A stretch of DNA of 64,000 bases from Pseudomonas californiensis (GTDB taxonomy: Bacteria > Pseudomonadota > Gammaproteobacteria > Pseudomonadales > Pseudomonadaceae): assembly GCF_021147775.1 (NCBI RefSeq), contig NZ_JAGTPK010000020.1, positions 31,228 to 95,227 on the forward strand, written 5' to 3'. This document shows, one piece after another, positions 25,520-34,606 of the stretch (position 1 is the stretch's first letter; each line of letters starts with the position of its first letter). The translations under genes and the position numbers were made by a program. The notes beneath the pieces are model-generated. The model did no database searches. It worked only from the letters and a program-made list of their open reading frames with translations, and was not told where the DNA came from.

Positions 25520-27294
25520 TCTTCCACCCGCACTTCACGGAACATACCGGTTTCCATGTGATACAGGAGATGGCAGTGATACGCCCAGCGTCCGAGGGCA
25601 TCGGCGGTGACGCGGTAACTGCGTCGTGAGCCGGGCGGCATGTCGATCGTGTGTTTGCGCACCATGAACTGGCCGTTCTCGTCTTCGAGGTCGCTCCACA
25701 TGCCATGCAGGTGGATCGGGTGGGTCATCATCGTATCGTTGACCAGCACCACACGGACTCGCTCGCCGTACTTGAGCCGGAGCGGTTCGGCGTCGGAAAA
25801 CTTCACGCCATTGAACGACCATGCGAACTTCTCCATGTGCCCGGTCAGGTGCAGCTCTATGGTCCGGCCTGGCTCACGCCCGTCCGGGTCCTCGAACGTG
25901 CTGCGCAGGTCCGAATAGGTGAGCACGCGCCTGCCGTTGTTGCGCAGCCCGATACCTGGGTCGTCCAGTTTCGGCGACGTGCTCATAGCCTGCATGTCGA
26001 CCAGCGGGTTATCTTTTTCGCTCGCCGGGTGCGATTGCATGGTAGGCAGAGTGGTCATTGGCATTGCGCTGTGATCCATGCCCTGCATCGTGCCGTGCCC
26101 CATCTGGCTGTGGTCCATCGTGCTCATGTCGTGCATCGGTGCTGTGCTGCCATGGTTCATGCTGCCGTGATCCATTCCAGCCATGCCCATGTCATCCATG
26201 CTCAACAGCGGGCGCGGGTCCAGCGGCGGGACAGCCGCTTGCAGGCCGGGGCGGCTGGTCAGCGTGCCACGGGCAAATCCGCTGCGGTCCAGTGCCTGGG
26301 CGAACAGGGTATAAGCGCCTTCAGCGGGTTCGACAATGACATCGAATGTTTCCGCCACCGCAATCCGGAACTCATCCACGGTTACCGGTTTGACGTACAG
26401 GCCGTCGCTGGCCACCACGGTCATTTTGAGGCCCGGAATGCGCACATCGAAATACGACATGGATGAGCCGTTGATAAAGCGCAGTCGAACCTTTTCGCCC
26501 GGTTTGAAGGTGCCGGTCCAATTCATGTCCGGCGCCTGGCCGTTCATCAGGTAGGTGTAGGTGGCGCCGCTGACATCCGCCAGATCGGTCGGATTCATTT
26601 TCATTTCTGCCCACATCTTGCGGTCGGCAGTCGTTTTGCTCCAGCCCTTGTCGCTGACGTCGCTGATGAAATCGGCAACAGTGCGTTTGTGGAAGTTGTA
26701 GTAATCGGACTGTTTCTTGAGCGTCTTCATCAGGCGCGTGGGACTTTCGTCTGTCCAGTCGGTAAGCATGACCACGTGCTCACGGTCGTACCGGAAAGGC
26801 TCAGGCTCTTTGGCGTCAATCACCAGCGGCCCGTAAACGCCCGATTGCTCCTGAAACCCTGAGTGGCTGTGATACCAGTACGTCCCGTTCTGGCGGACCT
26901 TGAAGCGATAGACATACATGCCGTCGGGTGCAATGCCGTCAAAACTAAGCCCCGGGACGCCGTCCATGTTGGCGGGCAGGATGATCCCGTGCCAGTGGAT
27001 GGAGGTGGATTCGCTGAGGCGATTGCTTACCCTCAGCGTGACGGTGTCACCTTCGCGCCAGCGCAGCAGCGGGCCTGGGATACCCCCGTTGATGGTCATG
27101 GCAGTTCTGGGGTTGCCAGTGATGTTGACTGGGGTGGCGCCGATAAACAGCTCGAAATCGGTACCTGACAACTCCACCGGCTGGCTCGCATGAGGGTTGG
27201 CCCACACAGGACTGCGCCAGAGCCCCAGTCCGCCGAGCAGACCGCCTGCGGCGAGCCCCTTCACGAAAGTGCGTCTGGAAGTCTGGGAGGGCAT
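25516..27294 (-). CDS. copA: Copper resistance multicopper oxidase CopA
   Basis: 592 residues. A Tat signal (SRRTFVKGLAAGGLLGG) exports it folded. Copper-ligand motifs are all present: SIHWHGI, WYHSHSG, HPIHLHGMWSD and YHCHLLYHMETGM. Residues ~365-420 hold a run of MDHGSMNHG / MHDM / MDHSQM units, the His/Met-rich copper-binding repeats of syringae-type CopA. It oxidises or sequesters periplasmic copper. First gene of copABCD; a cop-box-like dyad lies 87 bases upstream; copRS are not in the window. Confidence 0.96.
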   Translation of the reverse strand: MPSQTSRRTFVKGLAAGGLLGGLGLWRSPVWANPHASQPVELSGTDFELFIGATPVNITGNPRTAMTINGGIPGPLLRWREGDTVTLRVSNRLSESTSIHWHGIILPANMDGVPGLSFDGIAPDGMYVYRFKVRQNGTYWYHSHSGFQEQSGVYGPLVIDAKEPEPFRYDREHVVMLTDWTDESPTRLMKTLKKQSDYYNFHKRTVADFISDVSDKGWSKTTADRKMWAEMKMNPTDLADVSGATYTYLMNGQAPDMNWTGTFKPGEKVRLRFINGSSMSYFDVRIPGLKMTVVASDGLYVKPVTVDEFRIAVAETFDVIVEPAEGAYTLFAQALDRSGFARGTLTSRPGLQAAVPPLDPRPLLSMDDMGMAGMDHGSMNHGSTAPMHDMSTMDHSQMGHGTMQGMDHSAMPMTTLPTMQSHPASEKDNPLVDMQAMSTSPKLDDPGIGLRNNGRRVLTYSDLRSTFEDPDGREPGRTIELHLTGHMEKFAWSFNGVKFSDAEPLRLKYGERVRVVLVNDTMMTHPIHLHGMWSDLEDENGQFMVRKHTIDMPPGSRRSYRVTADALGRWAYHCHLLYHMETGMFREVRVEE

Positions 27295-27730
27295 GGCAAG
27301 GTTTCCGATCAGTCGATGCGTGGCAGGCCAGCAGGCATGCCGGTTCGACAGAAAGATGCCACAACGAGTGGCAAGACGGGATTACATTTCAGTCAGGTTG
27401 GGGATGAATCATCTCCAGCTGGAGCCTGGATTTAAAGTTGAAACCAGTACCCGTGGGCACCACCTGTGGGAGTAGGCGGGCGGCGTTCCGTCTGCTGACG
27501 AAGGGGCCGGTATGGTCACTGAAAGTCTCGGCTCAGCTCAGCGATCAGAATCGAGAAAGCCCAGCCACGGCAGAGCCAAAAACAAACAGCGCCTTTCTAC
27601 CCCGATAGCCTTCACACCGTCGAGCGCGACGTAAGGTGCCGGCTGAGTTCTGGCGCTGACCCGATTTCCAATTGAAATTCGTATGTATGAGTGAATCCGT
27701 GGGAGCGCCAAGGCACGCGGACCTGCTTGC
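27295..27730. other. Region upstream of copA
   Basis: 436 bases without a recognisable gene. Apart from the cop-box-like dyad at 27381-27396 I see no convincing feature; short in-frame stretches in it lack ribosome sites and family resemblance. Confidence 0.5.
27381..27396 (-). promoter_or_regulatory. cop-box-like CopR site
   Basis: On the minus strand the sequence CTGACTGAAATGTAAT has the TGAC-N6-GTAAT form described for copper-responsive CopR/CusR-type boxes. It lies 87 bases upstream of the copA ATG in the correct orientation. CopR binding is inferred. Confidence 0.55.
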
Positions 27731-27769
27731 AAAAAGGCCGATATATCCAATGGGGATATACCGGCCTTC
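27731..27769 (-). terminator. Terminator after yajD
   Basis: A near-perfect stem (AAGGCCGATATATCC with GGGATATACCGGCCTT) around a short loop; read on the minus strand it ends CCTTTTT, placing a U-tract downstream of yajD. Confidence 0.8.
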
Positions 27770-27785
27770 TGCGTTCAACCAGTCG

Positions 27786-28160
27786 CTACTCGTCTTTTTT
27801 CATCAATCCCGCCAGTGCTGCGAACGGGTTGTGGGTGGCTTTGGCCGTTTTCGGTGTGCTGAGCGAGCTATCGGAAAAATACTGCTGATCGGTATAACGA
27901 GAGTGCTCGTTATCGTGGCAGTACAGGCAGAGCAGCTCCCAGTTGGAACCGTCCTGCGGGTTGTTGTCGTGATTGTGGTCGCGGTGATGTACGGTCAGCT
28001 CGCTCAGGCGCTTGCCAGCGAACTCGCGGGCGCAGCGGCCGCAGACATGCGGGTACATCCGCAGAGCCTTGTCACGGTAGCCCATTTCGCGGTCGCGCTG
28101 GGCGTCGGCCAGGATACGGTCCAGCTTGGCGGTGTGAGAAGGAGGGTTGGCCGTGCTCAT
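27786..28160 (-). CDS. yajD: YajD-like HNH nuclease
   Basis: 124 residues from ATG 28160 (AGGTGAC upstream). The HNH zinc-finger nuclease core is visible: CGRCAREF, VHHRDHNHDNNPQDGSNWE and LCLYCHDNEHSRY, with paired cysteines and the catalytic HH. The small YajD family is widespread in proteobacteria; its DNA substrate is unknown. The adjacent upstream DNA contains one copy of the 32-bp direct repeat that brackets the pectinase islet. Confidence 0.88.
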   Translation of the reverse strand: MSTANPPSHTAKLDRILADAQRDREMGYRDKALRMYPHVCGRCAREFAGKRLSELTVHHRDHNHDNNPQDGSNWELLCLYCHDNEHSRYTDQQYFSDSSLSTPKTAKATHNPFAALAGLMKKDE

Positions 28161-28469
28161 GGTGTCACCTGTTCGTGTGCGCATTGAAAGCGGGAATGAG
28201 CCCAAGTTTAGCGCCAGATGGACAAACTCACACCTGTTGCGACAGTAATTGCCCGTCGATTACCCGCAGTATGGTCTTTGTACTCTTGACGTTGGCGGAT
28301 TGACAGGTTGGCGTGGATTTACAGATCTGTTACCTGGATTTGGCGAATATTGGCGTCTGAATGGGGTGTCCGTTTTCATGAAGTCACCACACCCATTGGC
28401 CGATGCCCGGCAGCGTTTTCCAGGCATAAACACCCCGCGTCCTCAGGTTGTGGTCGTCGCCACCGCCCC
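28161..28469. other. Intergenic junction, yajD to polygalacturonase
   Basis: 309 bases with no intact gene. It contains the left copy of the 32-bp direct repeat (28228-28259) followed by partly conserved bases of the same cyclic-nucleotide-binding gene end, and then about 200 bases I cannot assign. Confidence 0.55.
28228..28259. repeat. 32-bp direct repeat, left copy
   Basis: Identical over 32 bases to 31845-31876, where the sequence is the 3' end and stop codon of the cyclic-nucleotide-binding gene. Conservation decays beyond (CGCAG shared a few bases on). It marks the left edge of a 3.6-kb segment carrying the polygalacturonase and alginate-lyase-like genes. Confidence 0.9.
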
Positions 28470-30092
28470 TCAAAAAGGCGCGTCAGGCAGCACCGTCTTG
28501 AAACTCACAAAAGCATGGCTGCAATCATGGGTGGCCCCAGCGGCAGGTGTCCCGGTGAGAACGCTGTCACGTAGGCCGTTTGCCAAGAGTTGTGGGTAAA
28601 AGCTGACGCGGCCGCCGCTGAATTCAACGTGCACGTTGGCCGGTGATATCGGACTGCCGTGTCGGCTTCCCGCAAAGGTGAGCGTGCCGCCGTCGAGTAC
28701 CACGTTGTCCAGGCTGAGCTCGATCGGCAGGCCGGGATATCCAACCCATGTGAGTGTGCCGGCCCCGTAAATCGCGCTGCCAAGGGAATGGATATTCTTG
28801 AATACGATGTGTGTGTAGTGCGGCAGTTTTGTGCCGGTGTCGGTGCCGTAATACGAGTCCAGCAGAATCGGCGCCTGCATCCTGCGCATGCAGACGTTTT
28901 GATAGGTGACGTGATTGACGAGACCACCTCGGCTTGAGTCTGACTTGATATGCAGGCCGTTACTGTTGGCACTGTCGAAGCCGTCCATGGTCAGGTCATC
29001 CACCAGCACGTCGCTGACACCTGCGTCGGTTTCGCTGCCAATCGACATACCGTGACCGTAATAGAAATGGTTGTGCGTAAACATCAGGGCGTGACTGGTT
29101 TGCCTGGACCCCGACGACTTGATAGCCACTTGGTCGTCACCCGTGCTGATGTATGAGTAGGCCAGCAATACCTTGGAGGCATGACTGGGGTCAAAGCCAT
29201 CGGTGTTTTTGACTGTCTGTGGGGTGAAGCATGTGGCCGGGGTCAGTTTGTCAGGGGTTGTGTTCTCAGGGCATTGATAAGCCCCTTGGGTATATACCTG
29301 GCTGGGCGAAAGAATTTTTATGCCCCAGGCCGTCACCCCCGTGACTTTGTCGGGGACAATGTGAAAGTTGGGTGAGTTCTCGAACGCCACGCCATAAAGG
29401 ATGAAGTCGCTGCCTGCATTGATGTGCAGCAGGCGAGGGGTCTGCTGGTAAAGACCCTCGGACTTGTTCTGGTACGCGACGTCCCACCACGAGCGGGCAT
29501 TTGCGTTGGCGCCGAGGGTGAGCAAGCTACCGCCACGCCCGTCCAGAGTGCCCTCGCCGACAATACCGCTGTGGCGGGTATTGTTGGCGACTATAAAGTC
29601 ATTACAGGAACGGGTTTTGCTGCGCGTGGCGGTGCCACAGGTGCCCACGCCATTGTCGAAGTCCTCTGGATTGCGCGAGGCGTACAAGGTCACATCACGG
29701 TCAATCCATAATGTCACCCCGGAGGGGAGTGTCAGCGGTCCGCTGAGGAAGCCCTTTTTATCGTGCTCACCGATGATCAGTTTGACCGCGCTTCCCGAGG
29801 GGCATTGGTCAAGTGCGGCCTGGATGCGCTGTTGATCCGGTGCAGACTGGCTCGGGTTGCTGTCCAGGCTGTCTATGGAACCTTTGACTGGCACAAGGTC
29901 GGCCACCAGCGTCGTGCACACTCGAGCGGGCAAGCCCGGCTCAGAGACCATGCCCCACCCGGTACTGACTGGCGAAGTCGGCGAGTCGGGTGAGGCCAAG
30001 CCAGATCCCGGAAACCCCAGCAACAGCCCAACGACAACGCTCGCCAGATGCCAAGGGTTTCGCGAGCGCTTGCAACGTATGGTGGATGGCAT
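28470..30092 (-). CDS. GH28 polygalacturonase (secreted pectinase)
   Basis: 540 residues with a signal peptide (hydrophobic WHLASVVVGLLLGFPGSGLAS). The right-handed beta-helix GH28 catalytic motifs are present: NTDGFDP, TGDDQVAIKS (paired Asp), GHGMSIGSE and the IKSD segment. It hydrolyses polygalacturonan in plant cell walls, a virulence-type enzyme. An 18-base stretch of its 3' end (28498-28515) recurs at 31787-31804. It lies downstream of the alginate-lyase-like gene inside a direct-repeat-bounded islet. Confidence 0.93.
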   Translation of the reverse strand: MPSTIRCKRSRNPWHLASVVVGLLLGFPGSGLASPDSPTSPVSTGWGMVSEPGLPARVCTTLVADLVPVKGSIDSLDSNPSQSAPDQQRIQAALDQCPSGSAVKLIIGEHDKKGFLSGPLTLPSGVTLWIDRDVTLYASRNPEDFDNGVGTCGTATRSKTRSCNDFIVANNTRHSGIVGEGTLDGRGGSLLTLGANANARSWWDVAYQNKSEGLYQQTPRLLHINAGSDFILYGVAFENSPNFHIVPDKVTGVTAWGIKILSPSQVYTQGAYQCPENTTPDKLTPATCFTPQTVKNTDGFDPSHASKVLLAYSYISTGDDQVAIKSSGSRQTSHALMFTHNHFYYGHGMSIGSETDAGVSDVLVDDLTMDGFDSANSNGLHIKSDSSRGGLVNHVTYQNVCMRRMQAPILLDSYYGTDTGTKLPHYTHIVFKNIHSLGSAIYGAGTLTWVGYPGLPIELSLDNVVLDGGTLTFAGSRHGSPISPANVHVEFSGGRVSFYPQLLANGLRDSVLTGTPAAGATHDCSHAFVSFKTVLPDAPF

Positions 30093-30519
30093 AGCTTTCT
30101 CTTCAGCATAAGGTTTGCCGAGCTTTGTCTTTGCGGCTCAAGCCATTGTACAGGCTCGATTGCCGGGCTTGAAAAGCCGTCCCCGTCTTGCCTGAGTCCA
30201 CCGGGTTCAAAGCTACGCATCACGCGGGGGATCGATGTCTGACAAGTCAGATTTTGAACGCTGACTGTGAGCTCTACCCCCGATGCATAACCCCATTCTC
30301 TTGATGCGTTCAGTTGGCAGTCACGCCGTTGGTCGATCTTGTCGCGATACCCTTGGGCGGTTTGTCAGTTCCTGCGAAGTTTTCCTGTGCAAGCCAGGCA
30401 GACAGGTTTCCGGGTACGTGACACTTTAACCGGCCTGCAGGATCGCAACTGCTCACGATGATTCGAGTTCATTTGATCCGGTGTTGTCGTCCCGTTATCC
30501 GCCGTGAAACGGTGTGATC
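30093..30519. other. Intergenic, alginate-lyase-like gene to polygalacturonase
   Basis: 427 bases without a gene. A TCTGAC-AA-GTCAGA palindrome at 30238-30251 could be an operator for the polygalacturonase. I searched by eye for an hrp box (GGAACC-N15/16-CCAC) and did not find one. Confidence 0.45.
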
Positions 30520-31701
30520 CTATTTCAGCGTGTAGGTCAGGGTGCCGTAACCCAGTTGATCAAACCCACCGCTTTTTGGACCGTAGTTGCCGCCCCCACC
30601 TTCTGGTCGTACGTTTTTGGCTAAAGCGCTGATGTAGGGCGCATCGAGACCTTTGAGTACCACGTAGTGGTTGTAAAAAAGCTCCCAGACGGGACGAGTG
30701 TCGCCACGCCCCTTGTTTGAAATGACGTCCTGAGTGACATCGCTGTTGCTGTACGGGGTGTAAGGTACGTCCTGTCCCGAATTATACTTCGCGATGTACT
30801 CCATACCCTGCATGACGCGGTTGTTCTGATAACCGAAAAGATCATCGCCCTGGCTCCACGCCATTTGGCAGAACGCACCCAACTCAGCCGCATTCAGGGT
30901 GTTATGCCCCTGATCGCGCCCGCTCTCCTGAGTCTGGCCAAGGCCATCGGGATAGAGCTTCCAAACGACATGATCAATGGCCCCATTGCCTTTACCGTGC
31001 TTGAAGTACTCGACGGCCTCATCGTAGATATCTCGACGATCCGTCAGGATGCCGATGGCAATCATCGAGTCCATGTTAGCCAAGTCCCAATTGGCCCAGT
31101 AATGATCAATTTTCGCGCCGTTGTGGTTCACCAGAAAGTCGTGGTTCATCGGATAAAACACGTCAAGCATCAGGCTTTTGAAGCGGTTGAAATCCTGGGC
31201 AGGCCATCGGGGGTATGTACGCATTATTTCCGCCGCGTTAGCCAACTGATAGCCGTAAATGCCGGAGGCGAGGAACTTGTCGGATGTCCCATCGATATGG
31301 GTCAGTTTTCTCGACCAGGCATCCAGGACAGAGACGGCCTTATCGGCGTAGGCCGCGTCGCCACTTACTTTCCAGCGAAGGGCAAGTGCGTAGGCTGCGG
31401 CAGCGTCGTTGAACAGCAGGGCATAGTTCTCCTTGTCTGTGCCGTTGTAACCTCGATAAATCACGCTCTGTGCCCGGGGAGTCCAGGCCAGCGCCGCATG
31501 TGGATTCTTGATCAGCACGTTCCATCCGTCAGTCCACGGTTGCAAGTGTTGCGTGACTTTAGTCTTCATGCGGTCGAAATCTGCCTGGGTATGAAGAGCT
31601 CCGGGGTGGATGAAAGTGCTGGCCATGATGGGCGGTGCAAACAAGGCGATCACCGCAGACGTACACACGAAACGGCGCATGCTTTTGAACGAGAGAGCCA
31701 T
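30520..31701 (-). CDS. Alginate-lyase-family polysaccharide lyase
   Basis: 393 residues from ATG 31701 with CCGGAG upstream. A signal peptide (RFVCTSAVIALFAPPIMAS) precedes an (alpha/alpha)-toroid characteristic of the Alginate_lyase family: HPGALHTQADFDRMK at the mature start, SGIYGYQLANAAEIMR, NHDFLVNHNGAKIDHYWANWDLANMD and ESGRDQGHNTLNAAEL with catalytic His/Tyr/Asn candidates. It should cleave a uronate polymer in the periplasm or outside; alginate itself is not certain. Confidence 0.82.
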   Translation of the reverse strand: MALSFKSMRRFVCTSAVIALFAPPIMASTFIHPGALHTQADFDRMKTKVTQHLQPWTDGWNVLIKNPHAALAWTPRAQSVIYRGYNGTDKENYALLFNDAAAAYALALRWKVSGDAAYADKAVSVLDAWSRKLTHIDGTSDKFLASGIYGYQLANAAEIMRTYPRWPAQDFNRFKSLMLDVFYPMNHDFLVNHNGAKIDHYWANWDLANMDSMIAIGILTDRRDIYDEAVEYFKHGKGNGAIDHVVWKLYPDGLGQTQESGRDQGHNTLNAAELGAFCQMAWSQGDDLFGYQNNRVMQGMEYIAKYNSGQDVPYTPYSNSDVTQDVISNKGRGDTRPVWELFYNHYVVLKGLDAPYISALAKNVRPEGGGGNYGPKSGGFDQLGYGTLTYTLK

Positions 31702-31740
31702 TTTTTTGAACTCCGGAAGACAGGCAATCGACACCGTACG

Positions 31741-31836
31741 TTATCGGCAGGCCTGGAATCAGCCAGCGGAGTCAGCACGCACCCTTTTGAAACTCACAAA
31801 AGCAAAACTGCAACCAACGAAGATCACCCGCATGTA
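31741..31836 (-). pseudogene. Remnant of a polygalacturonase 3' end
   Basis: On the minus strand this reads CSFAFVSFKRVRADSAG, closely matching the polygalacturonase C-terminus CSHAFVSFKTVLPDAPF. An exact 18-base match lies at 31787-31804 versus 28498-28515. It sits between the cyclic-nucleotide-binding gene and the lyase, and has no upstream catalytic part, so it looks like a scar of duplication or insertion. Confidence 0.6.
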
Positions 31837-31844
31837 GGCTTCTT

Positions 31845-31876
31845 TCACACCTGTTGCGACAGTAATTGCCCGTCGA
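31845..31876. repeat. 32-bp direct repeat, right copy
   Basis: Exact copy of 28228-28259; here it is the functional 3' end of the cyclic-nucleotide-binding gene (encoding the final residues GQLLSQQV and the stop). Confidence 0.9.
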
Positions 31877-32321
31877 CCATACGCAGGCGCTTGGACAGCG
31901 AGATTGCAAGGGCGCGGATGATTTTTGCCGCCACCTTGGGTAAGTCCTCCAGCATCTTGTCCAGCGAATCCCGACCAAGATTCAGCAGCTGGCAATGGGT
32001 GGCGGCAATGCAACTGGCCGAGCGCCGTTCACCGTCCAGCACGGCCATTTCCCCGAACGAGCGACCACGACGCAAGGTGGCGATTTCGACCTGCTGCCCA
32101 TCGCTGGCAAGCTTCTGAACCGAAACTGTCCCTTGGTGAATGATGCACATGAACGTCCCGGCGTCGCCTTCAGCAAAAATACTCTGGCCTTTCTCGATGT
32201 CGGTGATGCTGAAATAACCGGCGACCGCGAGGAAGTCATTGGGCAGCAGAGTTGCGAACAGTCCGCAATCCAGCAGCATGTCGCGTATGGCGTTGTTCAG
32301 GTTGGACAATTGATCTGACAT
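31845..32321 (-). CDS. Cyclic-nucleotide-binding-domain protein
   Basis: 158 residues consisting of a single cNMP-binding beta-roll: FSITDIEKGQSIFAEGDAGTFMCIIHQGTVSV, and the phosphate-binding cassette GRSFGEMAVLDGERRSASCIA with conserved E and R. There is no helix-turn-helix, so it is not a transcription factor by itself. Partner unknown. Its 3' end is duplicated 3.6 kb away, implying that an element inserted here while preserving the reading frame. Confidence 0.85.
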   Translation of the reverse strand: MSDQLSNLNNAIRDMLLDCGLFATLLPNDFLAVAGYFSITDIEKGQSIFAEGDAGTFMCIIHQGTVSVQKLASDGQQVEIATLRRGRSFGEMAVLDGERRSASCIAATHCQLLNLGRDSLDKMLEDLPKVAAKIIRALAISLSKRLRMVDGQLLSQQV

Positions 32322-32413
32322 GGTTCGGTCTTGTTATCGGTCGCGTGAAAGGGCAGGTCCGAGGGGCAGTCCTCTGCCCCCGATGCTAGTAAGACAGGTA
32401 TATCACTTCAAGT

Positions 32414-34474
32414 TCATTCCTTGAGCTGCAACACCTTGAAGATGAAACCGTACTCCAGCGCTACGTCACGCAAGCCCTGATAGCGCCCGCTCATGCCGCC
32501 GTGTCCGGCGCCGAGCTCGGTCTTGAGCAGGAGCAGGTTGTCGTCGGTTCTGGTGTCGCGCAATCGAGCGACCCATTTGGCTGCTTCCCAGTACTGTACG
32601 CGACTGTCGTTGTAACCGGCGATCACCAGCATGGCCGGATACGCCTGCGCCCGGACATTCTCATACGGTGCATAGGCTTTGATACGGGCATAGACATCAG
32701 GGTCCTGAGGATTGCCCCATTCGTCGTATTCGGTGACGGTCAGCGGCAGGTCCGGGTCGAGCATGGTGTTCAGCACGTCGACGAAAGGCACTTCAGCAAT
32801 GGCAGCCTTGAACAGCTCGGGCCGCTGGTTGAGCACCGCACCGATCAACAGACCGCCAGCGCTGCCGCCGCTGATGACCAATTGCTCTGTAGTAGTCAGG
32901 CCTTTGTCGATCAAGTGCTCGGCGCAGGCAATGAAGTCGCCGAAGGTGTTCTGTTTGTGCTCCTGCTTGCCGTCGCGGTACCAGGCTTCGCCCAGTTCAC
33001 CACCACCACGCACATGCGCAATGGCGAACGCCACGCCTCGGTCCAGCAGACTGAGACGAGCGTGCGAAAACCAGGGGTCGAGACTTTCGCCGTAGGCACC
33101 GTAGCCATACAGATACAGCGGTACAGGCTTGCCGGCCAGTTCGCGCTTGACCACCAGGCTGATCGGCACTTGAGTACCGTCACTGGCTGTGGCCCACAGG
33201 CGCTGGCTGACGTAGGCATCGGCGTCGAATATGCCGAGCACCGGTGTCTCCTTGAGCACTACCTGCTCGCCGGTTGCGAGGGCCAGTTGGCGTACCTGAG
33301 CCGGACGGTTCAGCGACTGATAGCGCAGACGAATCTTTTCGCTGTCGAATTCCAGCGTGTCCTGCACATAAAGGCTGTATGCCGCGTCGGGTAGTTGAAC
33401 GCGATAGGCCGCAAGACCTTGCGGCCGGACTTCAATGATCGGCAAGCCGCCTTCACGCAGGCTCAGACTGATGCCTCGGGCGTTAAGGCTGAGGCCTTCG
33501 AGCATTACCGAGTCGTCGTGCGCGATGAGCGTCTGCCAGTCTTCCCGCAGCGGGGCGCCGGCAGATGTTTGCGGTGCATGATAAAGGGCGAAGTTGATCC
33601 CGCTCTGGTTGCTGCGGATGAACCAGCTCCATACGCCATCCAGCAGGCCATGATCCGGGTAGTACTCGTGGCCTTCGACGCGCGGTGCCAGGCATGTGAA
33701 CGCCTGCTCGGGATGATCAGCGTTCAGCACCCAGGCTTCGCTGGTGGTCTTGCTGTTGAGCAGCAGCACCAATTGGCGTTCGGAGCTGGTGCGAAAGCAA
33801 TGCAGGAAGAACCGGCCATCCGGTTCATCGAACACCAGGTCAGCCGACTCGGCACCCAATGTGTAGCGATGCAGCCTGGAGGGGCGATGAGTGTCGTCCA
33901 GTTCGCCAAAAAACAGCGTCTGACTGTTGTTGGCCCACGTCATGCTGCCGTCGCAATCTTCGAACGGCAGGCTACTGACCTGACCCGTGCTCAGTTCCTT
34001 GACGTAAAGCTGATACACCTCGTCGCCGCTGGTGTCCAGACTGTAGGCCAGACGCTGATGGTCCGGGCTGATACTGAAAGCGCCCAACGAAAAGAAGCCG
34101 CCATCGGCCATTACGTTCGGGTCCAGCAGCAGTTCTTCGCCGCTTTCATCCACCGTATTGGAGTCGTCGGCCGGGCGCGGGCAACGGTAATGCCGCGCAT
34201 ATTCATCGCCTTCGGTGGTACGGGTGTAATACAGATACGGTCCCCACGGCGAGGGCAGCGAAAGATCGGTTTCAAGGATACGGCCTTTGATTTCCTGAAA
34301 CAGCGTCTCGCGCAGTTGTGCCTGATCCGCGAGCTGCTGCTCCTGATAGCTGTTTTCGGCCTTGAGGTAATCGAGCACTTCATCGGTGTCGCGGTTCTGC
34401 AGCCAGGCATAAGGGTCGGAGCCGTCGGCCTTGCGAGCGATGGGGGCGCTGGAGGTTGCATTCGAAAAGGACAT
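32414..34474 (-). CDS. ptrB: Oligopeptidase B (S9A serine peptidase)
   Basis: 686 residues, the normal length. The N-terminal half is the beta-propeller; the C-terminal alpha/beta-hydrolase has GGSAGG with nucleophile S538, D623 in GYNDSRV and H658 in GAGHGG. YGAYGESLDPWFSHARLSLLDRG is typical. It cleaves short peptides after Lys/Arg in the cytoplasm or periplasm. It stands alone on the minus strand. Confidence 0.94.
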   Translation of the reverse strand: MSFSNATSSAPIARKADGSDPYAWLQNRDTDEVLDYLKAENSYQEQQLADQAQLRETLFQEIKGRILETDLSLPSPWGPYLYYTRTTEGDEYARHYRCPRPADDSNTVDESGEELLLDPNVMADGGFFSLGAFSISPDHQRLAYSLDTSGDEVYQLYVKELSTGQVSSLPFEDCDGSMTWANNSQTLFFGELDDTHRPSRLHRYTLGAESADLVFDEPDGRFFLHCFRTSSERQLVLLLNSKTTSEAWVLNADHPEQAFTCLAPRVEGHEYYPDHGLLDGVWSWFIRSNQSGINFALYHAPQTSAGAPLREDWQTLIAHDDSVMLEGLSLNARGISLSLREGGLPIIEVRPQGLAAYRVQLPDAAYSLYVQDTLEFDSEKIRLRYQSLNRPAQVRQLALATGEQVVLKETPVLGIFDADAYVSQRLWATASDGTQVPISLVVKRELAGKPVPLYLYGYGAYGESLDPWFSHARLSLLDRGVAFAIAHVRGGGELGEAWYRDGKQEHKQNTFGDFIACAEHLIDKGLTTTEQLVISGGSAGGLLIGAVLNQRPELFKAAIAEVPFVDVLNTMLDPDLPLTVTEYDEWGNPQDPDVYARIKAYAPYENVRAQAYPAMLVIAGYNDSRVQYWEAAKWVARLRDTRTDDNLLLLKTELGAGHGGMSGRYQGLRDVALEYGFIFKVLQLKE

Positions 34475-34606
34475 GCTGGGCTCTCTGTAAAGGCATCAAT
34501 CAGGAAAATATCGGTACACGCTGAACCGATTACTGAAGCCAGGCAAGCCGGGCCAGTGAAAAGTCGTTATCATAAGCGCCTCTTTACCTGCCTTACCACG
34601 GACGAC

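Noticed and set aside
30093..30519. hrp box for type III regulation of the pectinase
   Set aside because: No GGAACC-N15/16-CCAC arrangement visible on the minus strand.
30865..32118. 417-codon plus-strand frame over the lyase and cNMP genes
   Set aside because: Shadow of genes on the minus strand.
33395..34606. Long N-terminal extension of the 34607 membrane-protein gene
   Set aside because: The extension is antisense to ptrB; the membrane protein begins naturally at ATG 34607.
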